Source: Clostridia bacterium
GTDB lineage: Bacteria; Bacillota_E; SLMV01; PUMD01
NCBI GenBank assembly: GCA_007128555.1
Contig: SKXF01000385.1
Coordinates: forward strand, 1-7,357
Direction of reading: 5' to 3'
DNA length: 7,357 nt
The notes under the pieces were generated by a model, which searched no databases, was not told the DNA's origin, and saw only the letters and a program-made list of their open reading frames with translations. Position numbers and translations under genes: made by a program. Below, one piece after another: positions 1 through 5,176 of the stretch. Each line of letters begins with the position of its first letter. Positions within the stretch are counted from its first letter, which is position 1.

Positions 1-428
1 ATGCCTTGTGGGGTATCCGAGTTGCTGTCAAACTGGCTGCAGCCAGAGGCGATGGATGTGTTGTCGTATTACGAGTTGTTGCAGAGGGTGCTGATCTGGA
101 GAAGGAAAGGGATCTTGCTGCCGCTGAAATCAAAGACGCTGTTGCATCTTCTAGTGTTCCGGTGCACATAAAGACGGTTACGGCTCCTCGAGTCGTAGAT
201 GGCATTCTCACGGAATCCGAGGAGGATGAGTACGACCTCATTATCATGGGAGCCTCCAAGGAATGGCTCTTTAGCAACATGCTCTTTGGTGCTATCTCTG
301 ATATTGTGGCGGAACGAGCCCCGACATCGGTATTGCTGGTCCGCTGCTACAACGAGAAGGTCGAACAGGAGATATATCAGAACGCCAATGGGTCACATGA
401 CTCCGCGAACGAGCCTGCGAAGATGTGA
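1..428 (+). CDS. Universal stress protein (UspA-type) domain, C-terminal part, 5' truncated
   Basis: This is the 3' end of a gene that begins before the window; the reading frame is entered at base 3 and runs to TGA at 426-428, giving about 141 residues. It matches the second half of a UspA fold. There is an amphipathic helix start (VAVKLAAARG), a beta strand (VVVLRVVAEG), and then the diagnostic core IIMGASKEWLF followed by NMLFGAISDIVAERAP and VLLVR. The G-A-S-x-E-x-L-F-S pattern ending in FG-I-x-x-VA resembles Usp domains fused to the C-terminus of amino-acid permeases or cation/proton antiporters. It is less like free-standing UspA, because the usual GxxG nucleotide-binding step reads GASK. 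A polar tail of about 25 residues follows the fold. Whether a transporter lies upstream cannot be seen. The family is involved in stress adaptation or regulation of a fused transporter; the ligand here is unknown. Confidence 0.85.
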   Translation, partial: ALWGIRVAVKLAAARGDGCVVVLRVVAEGADLEKERDLAAAEIKDAVASSSVPVHIKTVTAPRVVDGILTESEEDEYDLIIMGASKEWLFSNMLFGAISDIVAERAPTSVLLVRCYNEKVEQEIYQNANGSHDSANEPAKM

Positions 429-580
429 GTTGCTCTATCTGTTCATAATAGTGTTCATGTTCAGACGTACATTGAACGCGGAGGTTTGCCCTACGGTTGC
501 AAAGAGACACCGATGCCGTCAACAGGCACGTTCTCGGTATTCAGAACCCCACCAGCGATTTGATGGACTGCCTAGATTCA

Positions 581-618
581 TCTGCTCTTCACAGGTTTCT
601 GCTCTTCACAGGTTTCTG
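581..618. repeat. 17-bp tandem direct repeat, two full copies plus a stub
   Basis: The unit CTGCTCTTCACAGGTTT occurs at 582-598 and again, without mismatch, at 599-615. A third partial copy starts at 616 (CTGTTC). It lies in the noncoding gap between the Usp-domain gene and the YcaQ-like gene. The pattern is a simple slipped-strand duplication; no regulatory function is visible. Confidence 0.9.
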
Positions 619-709
619 TTCAACACTTAGTCACGGATGTTCTCCGCGGAGGATTGACGTGGAGTTAGATCGGTTCATGGTCTGTGCCACGACATGATTT
701 ATGGCGATC

Positions 710-714
710 AGGAG
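710..714 (+). promoter_or_regulatory. Ribosome binding site for the YcaQ-like gene
   Basis: AGGAG at 710-714 lies 11 nt before ATG 726. This spacing is slightly long but supports that ATG over other starts. An ATG at 719 is out of frame, and the open frame upstream to 684 lacks family-like residues. Confidence 0.55.
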
Positions 715-725
715 TTGAATGCAGG

Positions 726-1985
726 ATGAAACAAGTGACCCTACAGGATGCCCGCCGACTCGCGATTTCCCGTCAGCGACTGGATGAGTGGCAGCGGCCG
801 GTGCCCATTGATCGTTCAGCCATTGTCAACCTGTTCCGTCGTCTTGGATGTGTGCAGCTGGATCCCATTCGTCGGGTGGAGCGCACTCACATGCTCGTTC
901 TTTGGAGCCGGTTAGGTCTGTTCGACCCGGCTGTCCTGGACGAGTTGCGGTTCACAGAACGGGCCATTTTTGAGTATTGGGCGCACGCCGCTTCACTGGT
1001 CCTGACAGAAGAGTGGCCCGCCTATGGCTGGATGATGCGTCGGGCAGTAGCAAGGGAGCAGGAGCCGCGGTGGTTTGAGGAACAACGTGAGAGGTTTGTC
1101 CCGCTCCTGGCCGAGATACGAGAGCAACTTCAGAACGGGCCAAAGACGTCAAGGGAACTAGATCTGGCTGAAGGGCCTCGCCAGAGCGGGCGCTGGTGGA
1201 GCGGCAGTTACGTTGGCCGTCTTCTGGACCATCTCTGGACGCGGGGTGAGGTGATGGTATACGGCCGTACCCCCAGCAATCATCGCGTGTGGGGCATGGG
1301 GGCCGATTTCTGGCCGACCTGGACGCCCCGGTACAGTTGGAACGATGAGCAGTTAACCCGGTTTGCGGCCCAAAAAGCAGTTCGTGCCCTGGGCCTGGCC
1401 ACCGAGCGGCAGATCAAGCAGCATTATACGCGGGGGCGCTATCCAGGGTTAACGGCCGTCTTGAAGAATCTGCTGCACGAGAAGACCCTGCTGCCCGCAA
1501 CTGTCATAGACAAAGACAAGACACCCCTGCCCGGCCCATGGTATCTACACCGGGAAGATGCTGCGTTGTTAACCCGGATCCAGGCGGGTGATTGGCATGG
1601 CCGCACAACGTTGCTTTCGCCTTTTGATAACCTGATCTGTGACCGCGAGCGGACAGAGCAGCTATTCGGGTTCCACTGTCGCCTTGAGATTTACGTGCCC
1701 CAGCATAAGCGACAGTATGGTTACTACGTCTTGCCCATTTTACACAAGGACCGACTTATCGGACGGGTAGATGCGACGATGGATCGCCAGGACAATCGAT
1801 TGCTGATGGAGAACGTATACGCAGAATGTGATACGCCCGCTGGTGCTGATATCGCCGTTGTCATAGTCCAGGCTGCTGCCAGCCTCGCTCAGTTCCTGGG
1901 TGCAGGGGCAGTCGAGTGGCGGACTGTACCGGACATCTGGCCCATCGGTCGAAACCCCTCTGTGCAAGAGCATCATGATCGGTGA
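726..1985 (+). CDS. YcaQ/AlkX-like winged-helix DNA glycosylase (HTH_42 family)
   Basis: This 419-residue protein is about the length of E. coli YcaQ. Family hallmarks appear in order. The N-terminus has RRLAISRQRL. Next comes LGCVQLDPIRRVERTH, with the catalytic-type QxD motif at Q44-L45-D46, then LVLWSRLGLFD and FEYWAHAAS at 82-90. The C-terminal block has LLSPFDNLICDRERTEQLFG (296-315), EIYVPQHKRQYGYYVLPIL and RLIGRVD (343-349). Established knowledge: this family (formerly DUF1006) forms tandem winged helices. YcaQ-like members with QxD unhook DNA interstrand crosslinks and excise N7-alkylguanine, whereas AlkZ-like members use QxQ. The YcaQ branch is therefore preferred here, and a cytoplasmic DNA-repair role is inferred. 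The start at ATG 726 begins exactly where the conserved region begins. The gene appears monocistronic, with about 280-300 bp free on each side. Substrate is not determinable from sequence alone. Confidence 0.88.
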   Translation: MKQVTLQDARRLAISRQRLDEWQRPVPIDRSAIVNLFRRLGCVQLDPIRRVERTHMLVLWSRLGLFDPAVLDELRFTERAIFEYWAHAASLVLTEEWPAYGWMMRRAVAREQEPRWFEEQRERFVPLLAEIREQLQNGPKTSRELDLAEGPRQSGRWWSGSYVGRLLDHLWTRGEVMVYGRTPSNHRVWGMGADFWPTWTPRYSWNDEQLTRFAAQKAVRALGLATERQIKQHYTRGRYPGLTAVLKNLLHEKTLLPATVIDKDKTPLPGPWYLHREDAALLTRIQAGDWHGRTTLLSPFDNLICDRERTEQLFGFHCRLEIYVPQHKRQYGYYVLPILHKDRLIGRVDATMDRQDNRLLMENVYAECDTPAGADIAVVIVQAAASLAQFLGAGAVEWRTVPDIWPIGRNPSVQEHHDR

Positions 1986-2133
1986 CATAGTCCGGAGATG
2001 ATTGTCAATGCGCCCTGCGTTATCACAGGACTGCGACTGCGCTGCCCGAGAAGCAGGGGGCTGCGGACGGGCGGTTGCATGATCGACTCCTTTGCAAGCC
2101 AGGTGATCATCCCATCCGCCAGGAGGGCAGGGA

Positions 2134-2247
2134 ATGGACGTAGTGTGGATGCCCTGTTGCGGTGATTCTATCACCGGCAGTTCTGCCAATGCTGGAGCCC
2201 GATGGACAGCGGTGTCACCCGCGCCTCTTCTGATCAATGTGATATAG
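2134..2247 (+). CDS. Possible small ORF / leader peptide upstream of perR-like gene
   Basis: A 37-codon frame starts at ATG 2134 and is preceded by a strong SD-like AGGAGGG at 2121-2127 with a 6-nt spacer. It ends at TAG 2245-2247, 21 nt before the PerR-like GTG start. The peptide begins MDVVWMPCCGDSITG and contains an adjacent Cys pair at positions 8-9. It has no recognisable family and no obvious coding periodicity. The good SD and tight spacing to the regulator are the only support. A chance ORF remains more likely than a gene. Confidence 0.2.
   Translation: MDVVWMPCCGDSITGSSANAGARWTAVSPAPLLINVI
2160..2176. other. 7-bp perfect hairpin with triloop
   Basis: CGGTGAT (2160-2166) pairs with ATCACCG (2170-2176) around a TCT loop. 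It lies inside the small ORF upstream of the PerR-like gene. No U-tract follows, so it is not a standard intrinsic terminator. It could be an operator half-site pair or an RNA stem. Confidence 0.4.
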
Positions 2248-2248
2248 T
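2240..2248 (+). promoter_or_regulatory. Putative extended -10 promoter of perR-like gene
   Basis: TGATATAGT fits the extended -10 pattern TGnTATAAT with one mismatch. No good -35 lies at 16-18 bp, which is tolerated for extended -10 promoters. Transcription would start near 2255, leaving a very short leader that just contains the SD. No canonical Per box (TTATAAT-N-ATTATAA type) is visible around it. Confidence 0.35.
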
Positions 2249-2254
2249 GCTCTA

Positions 2255-2262
2255 GAGGGGGG
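2255..2262 (+). promoter_or_regulatory. Ribosome binding site deciding the GTG start of perR-like gene
   Basis: GAGGGGGG at 2255-2262 lies 6 nt before GTG 2269. The nearby ATG at 2267 is immediately followed by TGA (ATGTGA), so it cannot start a protein. GTG is therefore the start. Confidence 0.65.
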
Positions 2263-2268
2263 TAGCAT

Positions 2269-2706
2269 GTGACTGAAGATCTGTCTACCGAAAACCTTCT
2301 GAGAAGCCGGGGCCTCCGGGTCACTCCACAGCGACTGGCCGTCCTCGAGGCGATTCGCGTCTCGAGGGAGCATCCAACCGCCGAGGAGATCTACGAGATC
2401 GTGCGCCTGGAGCATCCTGCCATCAGCCTCAATACCATCTATAAGAGTCTTGATGCCTTCGAGGGATCCGGGTTGGTTCAACGGTTCATGATTGGTGACC
2501 GCTCCAACTACCGATATGACTTTGCAACGCACAGCCATGTTCATCATCATTGTAGCCAATGCGGGCGGGTATCTGATTGGGAGCATACCGGGGCTATGAC
2601 GGATCTCATACGAAGGACGCAGCAGGACGGCCGCGGCACCGTGGAGCGGGTCGAGATTCATCTGCTGGGACTCTGTCGCCATTGCGTCCGGGACCGTCCT
2701 GACTGA
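2269..2706 (+). CDS. Fur-family transcriptional repressor, PerR-like
   Basis: This is a 145-residue Fur-superfamily protein of normal length. The N-terminal winged helix runs RGLRVTPQRLAVLEAI, HPTAEEIYEIV, then ISLNTIYKSLDAFEGSGLV. The C-terminal dimerisation domain has YRYDFATHSHVHHHCSQCGR and ends with GLCRHC. Aligned by eye to Bacillus subtilis PerR, the regulatory metal ligands H37, D85, H91, H93 and D104 correspond to H35, D84, H90, H92 and D103. The structural zinc cysteines are C95, C98, C136 and C139. An Asp rather than Glu at D103 is the feature that separates PerR from Fur. Established knowledge: PerR binds Fe(II) or Mn(II) and loses DNA binding when peroxide oxidises its histidines. 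Inference: this is a peroxide-sensing repressor in the cytoplasm. No catalase, peroxiredoxin or rubrerythrin gene sits next to it in this window, so its regulon is not visible. Confidence 0.9.
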   Translation: MTEDLSTENLLRSRGLRVTPQRLAVLEAIRVSREHPTAEEIYEIVRLEHPAISLNTIYKSLDAFEGSGLVQRFMIGDRSNYRYDFATHSHVHHHCSQCGRVSDWEHTGAMTDLIRRTQQDGRGTVERVEIHLLGLCRHCVRDRPD

Positions 2707-3042
2707 GCAGATTGTTCTTAGCCTGAGTCCCCAGCAGGGATCGGGCTGGCTGACAGCGAAAGCATGCATTGACCCGGGGCATCCAAAATCAGGAGAAGTG
2801 TGAGCTGGCTGGTCGGTCCGTATAGGTAGCCACTCTCCTGGAAGATAAAGGGTCACGCAGATGACAGTCAGGCAGGAGGTTGCGGTGTTCACTCACCCTG
2901 ATTGCTTTTGTCCTGCCCAACCTTATCATGAAGTGGCGGGTCGGGTCATGTATCCTTCTGCCGAGACAGTGATATCGATCCATGGTGTTGGGAGTTCTGG
3001 GCCTGCAACATGTTCTCTGACATTCTGCAGGCAGATTCAATG

Positions 3043-3216
3043 TCACCCATCCCGTGTTCGGATACCGTCGTCCCTGAGGCCAAAGACTAGGTAATCTCTG
3101 ATGCTCTCCACGTTCGACACGACGATCTGCTCCGGGGAGAGGCTTAGCGGCGCATCTTTATAGGCACGGAAACGACCATCACCGAAGACAGTCCCTGCAT
3201 TCGCTGATTCGACCAC
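3043..3216 (-). CDS. Hypothetical small protein or gene remnant, reverse strand
   Basis: Reading the reverse strand from GTG 3216-3214 to TGA 3045-3043 gives 57 residues. The composition is well balanced and protein-like (VFGDGRFRAYKDAPLSLSPE, then VESIRDYLVFGLRDDG). Codons show a purine/G bias at position 1, typical of coding DNA. The frame is open upstream to a stop at 3246-3244, so at most about 66 residues are available. No well-spaced SD precedes the GTG; AGGTGA lies only one base before it. It may be a short real gene transcribed away from the dehydrogenase, or the C-terminal remnant of a decayed gene. I do not recognise the family. Confidence 0.3.
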   Translation of the reverse strand: MVESANAGTVFGDGRFRAYKDAPLSLSPEQIVVSNVESIRDYLVFGLRDDGIRTRDG

Positions 3217-3250
3217 GTCACCTGGAATGGACGCGGTTTCTCGTCATATG

Positions 3251-3256
3251 AGGAGG
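3251..3256 (+). promoter_or_regulatory. Strong ribosome binding site for the dehydrogenase
   Basis: A perfect AGGAGG lies 8 nt before ATG 3265. This fixes the start and predicts efficient translation. A second in-frame ATG four codons in (3274) is disfavoured by this spacing. Confidence 0.85.
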
Positions 3257-3264
3257 ATATTGAA

Positions 3265-4356
3265 ATGACCAAAATGTTGTTTGACATCATGGAAAAGGAC
3301 GAATTTGAACAGATCGTGTACGGGTACGATAAACACTCTGGGATGAGGGCATTGATCTGCATACATAACACGGCCCTGGGGCCGGCATTTGGTGGCACAC
3401 GCATGATGCCTTACGCGAGCGAGTCAGACGCTCTGAACGATGTGATGAATCTTGGAAAAGCCATGACCTGGAAGAACGCGGCATGTGGCATAGATTTCGG
3501 CGGTGGCAAGGCAGTGATCCTTGGTGATGCCAACACTGAGAAGACAGAGGATCTACTGCGGGCGTTCGGTCAGATGGTGCACGGCCTGGGCGGGCGTTTT
3601 ATCACTGGAGTTGACATTGGTACCGACGAAGATGACATGGTCATCGTCCGCAAGGAAACAACCTACAATGTTGCAATGCCGGAATCGTACGGCGGGGGTG
3701 GCAGTACATCTGCAGCCACGGCTTTCGGCTGTTTTGAAGGGATCAAGGCTGCAGCAAAGGTGGTTTTTGAGAGTCCAGATCTAACGGGCAGACGCGTGGC
3801 TATCCAGGGCGTCGGAAACATTGGCTCCGTATTGACGGGGTATCTGGTGGAAGCAGGTGCCGAGGTAGTGGTCAGCGACGTCAATGAAGCAGCTCTCAAG
3901 GGTCTGTCCCAACAACAGCCGGTGGAGATCGTGGGAGTGGAGGATATCTACGACCAGGATGTAGACATCTTCGCTCCCTGCGCGCTGGGCGGGATCTTGA
4001 ATGATGATACCATTCCCCGTTTGAAATGTCGGCTCATCGCGGGCGCAGCCAATAACCAGTTGCTCCACGAAACCTTACATGCCACCATGCTTAAAGAACG
4101 GCGCATTGCCTATGCAGTAGACTTCATCATGAGCGCCGGAGGCGTCATCAATAACTCCCATCAGTTCGGAGGCTACCATCGCGAGAGAGCCTACAAGCAT
4201 GTGGCCGAAATTGGCACCACTGTGACACAGGTTTTTGGCCTGGCAGAAAAGCACGGGATAACGACGGTTGAAGCCGCCATGAAGCTGGCCAAACACCGCA
4301 TTCAGGGGGCCATTGAAAGGAAGGGCTACTACCTGAACAGATGTGACATGAGCTGA
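3265..4356 (+). CDS. Leucine/valine-type amino acid dehydrogenase (Glu/Leu/Phe/Val dehydrogenase family)
   Basis: This 363-residue cytoplasmic enzyme has the usual length of leucine dehydrogenases. It is predicted to catalyse NAD-dependent oxidative deamination of a branched-chain amino acid to its 2-oxo acid and ammonia, reversibly. The N-terminal substrate domain has GPAFGGTRMMPY (39-50). It also has the catalytic lysine region MTWKNAACGIDFGGGKAVI, where K70 and K82 correspond to the two conserved active-site lysines, and D117 in TGVDIGTDEDD. The Rossmann domain has GVGNIGSVL (182-190), and VVVSDVN, whose Asp after the second strand favours NAD over NADP. The conserved FAPCALGGILND and AGAANNQLL segments follow. 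Leucine, valine and phenylalanine dehydrogenases share these motifs, so substrate preference is uncertain; leucine is preferred on length and overall pattern. The gene stands alone, with no branched-chain keto-acid genes in the window. No clear terminator follows: GGCT/AGCC at about 4371-4385 is weak. Confidence 0.92.
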   Translation: MTKMLFDIMEKDEFEQIVYGYDKHSGMRALICIHNTALGPAFGGTRMMPYASESDALNDVMNLGKAMTWKNAACGIDFGGGKAVILGDANTEKTEDLLRAFGQMVHGLGGRFITGVDIGTDEDDMVIVRKETTYNVAMPESYGGGGSTSAATAFGCFEGIKAAAKVVFESPDLTGRRVAIQGVGNIGSVLTGYLVEAGAEVVVSDVNEAALKGLSQQQPVEIVGVEDIYDQDVDIFAPCALGGILNDDTIPRLKCRLIAGAANNQLLHETLHATMLKERRIAYAVDFIMSAGGVINNSHQFGGYHRERAYKHVAEIGTTVTQVFGLAEKHGITTVEAAMKLAKHRIQGAIERKGYYLNRCDMS

Positions 4357-4995
4357 TCCTGGGAACTCGGATGGCTGTCTAAGCCAGAAATCTATTATCA
4401 TTTTGGGACGCCCTATGCGTACCGTCGGAAGACCGGGTGTGGGTTCCGTGGTACTCAATATTCTGCTAATGAGACGTCTCCAGAAGTGTCCCTCTCAGGA
4501 GCATTACCGTGGCCACCGCTCACGTTCGAGGTGTTGTGACGGTTCGTCTGCCGTCTCAGAGATCTTGCTGATCACGTGCTATGCCAGGGCGAGGCAGGTG
4601 GAAGAGTTGGGCAATGTCTCTGTTGCACAGGAGGAAGGGTGTGAAGTCTGCCCATAGATGGATCCGTGGACCGGATTGCCGCCGGCCATTAGCAGCCCAG
4701 GAACCCGACGATCCCCAGGTCGAGAACGAGGACCGGCCTGGCGAGGCGCAATAGACATTTCTCTGACCGGTACCACGATTCAGACACGTGTTCAACCTCG
4801 CTTCCCAAACATTTGCCAGCAAGATGATCGACCATGACGTGATCCAGAACGGTCCGCATACCTGTTCGACGCCAAAAGTAAAAATGAGATGACACGGGCC
4901 CATACCGGGGACGTTCCTCATCACCTCGTGGGAATTCGTTACCAGTCCAGATTCGAACACCACTTCGAAGCAATCAAATGGCCACGAGTGACGAA

Positions 4996-5024
4996 TTGAG
5001 CGACCACATGATATACTACATTAT
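4996..5024 (+). promoter_or_regulatory. Putative sigma70-type promoter of the kinase-regulator operon
   Basis: TTGAGC (4996-5001) and CATTAT (5019-5024) are separated by 17 bp, each matching 4 of 6 consensus bases. They lie in a local AT-rich island. A TATACT at 5012-5017 region offers an alternative -10 but without a spaced -35. The leader to ATG 5177 would be about 145 nt. Confidence 0.35.
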
Positions 5025-5030
5025 AAGTAG
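5016..5030. repeat. Small inverted repeat over the putative -10
   Basis: CTAC (5016-5019) and GTAG (5027-5030) flank ATTATAA. An outer pair ATAC (5013-5016) and GTAT (5034-5037) overlaps the same centre loosely. It could be a regulator site overlapping the promoter, but the arms are only 4 bp. Confidence 0.25.
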
Positions 5031-5161
5031 AGCGTATAGTCTGTTGCCAGTGACTGTATGCCAGATTGGCCCATGCCGACGTCAACTCCTTCGGAAATGT
5101 GAACATCGAGATTGTGCGCTGTAGCAAGTATCAGCGGTTCTGAACACATACACTCAGAGGA

Positions 5162-5168
5162 AGAAGGG
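5162..5168 (+). promoter_or_regulatory. Ribosome binding site of the histidine kinase
   Basis: A purine-rich stretch AGAGGAAGAAGGG (5156-5168) precedes ATG 5177 with 8 nt between the final AGAAGGG and the start. It supports this start over downstream methionines. Confidence 0.65.
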
Positions 5169-5176
5169 TTGATCAA

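Larger units (their letters stand above)
429..725. other. Intergenic gap after the Usp-domain gene
   Basis: There is no convincing gene in this stretch of just under 300 bases. It holds the 17-bp tandem repeat at 581-618 and a 10-bp perfect palindrome CTCCGCGGAG at 642-651. A TTGACG hexamer at 654-659 could be a -35 element for the downstream gene, but no matching -10 lies at 16-18 bp. No U-tract terminator is seen after the upstream stop codon. Confidence 0.6.
1986..2268. other. Intergenic leader region upstream of perR-like gene
   Basis: This holds a possible 37-codon ORF (2134-2247), a perfect 7-bp hairpin with triloop (2160-2176), and an extended -10-like element (2240-2248). No U-rich terminator is visible after the glycosylase gene. 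Long reverse-strand frames here are antisense continuations without family-like sequence. Confidence 0.5.
2707..3264. other. Long intergenic region between perR-like gene and dehydrogenase gene
   Basis: About 560 bases hold no secure gene. A short stem CCAGC/GCTGG lies just after the PerR-like gene but has no U-tract. On the + strand a 77-codon frame (2861-3094) begins with residues faintly like a glutaredoxin strand and Cys motif. On the - strand, 3043-3216 is a coding-like 57-codon frame that overlaps the end of the first. The two cannot easily both be genes. Confidence 0.5.
4357..5176. other. 820-bp gap without a convincing gene
   Basis: Several frames stay open here, including 135 codons on the - strand (4963-4556), 94 codons on the - strand (4973-4689) and 84 codons on the + strand (4403-4657). 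They overlap one another, lack good SDs and show no family motif; Trp-, Cys- and Arg-rich stretches suggest noncoding translation. The last ~200 bases become AT-rich and carry a likely promoter and small inverted repeat for the kinase operon. No tRNA, IS end or riboswitch fold was recognised. Decayed coding sequence is possible. Confidence 0.5.

Noticed and set aside
429..563. The frame of the Usp-domain gene stays open for about 44 codons after its TGA, to a second TGA at 561.
   Set aside because: The downstream residues do not resemble any Usp tail, and no recoding signal or selenocysteine element is visible. An open run of this length is expected by chance.
642..651. 10-bp palindrome CTCCGCGGAG as an operator.
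   Set aside because: It is short, GC-only in the centre and not associated with a recognisable promoter; chance is likely.
1740..2324. 194-codon reverse-strand frame across the end of the glycosylase gene and into the perR-like gene.
   Set aside because: It is antisense to two clear genes and has no family-like segments.
2740..2765. CCAGC/GCTGG stem after the PerR-like gene as an intrinsic terminator.
   Set aside because: The stem is only 5 bp with a 9-nt loop and no following U-tract.
4581..4754. 57-codon + strand frame starting MPGRGRWKSW and ending in an acidic tail.
   Set aside because: It has no well-spaced SD, the composition is dominated by Arg/Trp, and competing frames overlap it.
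4556..4963. 135-codon - strand frame in the gap before the kinase.
   Set aside because: It has no recognisable motif or SD, is rich in Trp/Cys/Ser, and overlaps other equally long open frames; kept only as part of the unexplained-gap finding.
4940..4975. GTGTTCGAATC on the reverse strand resembling a tRNA T-loop.
   Set aside because: The flanking bases do not form a 5-bp T-stem, and no anticodon arm or acceptor stem surrounds it.
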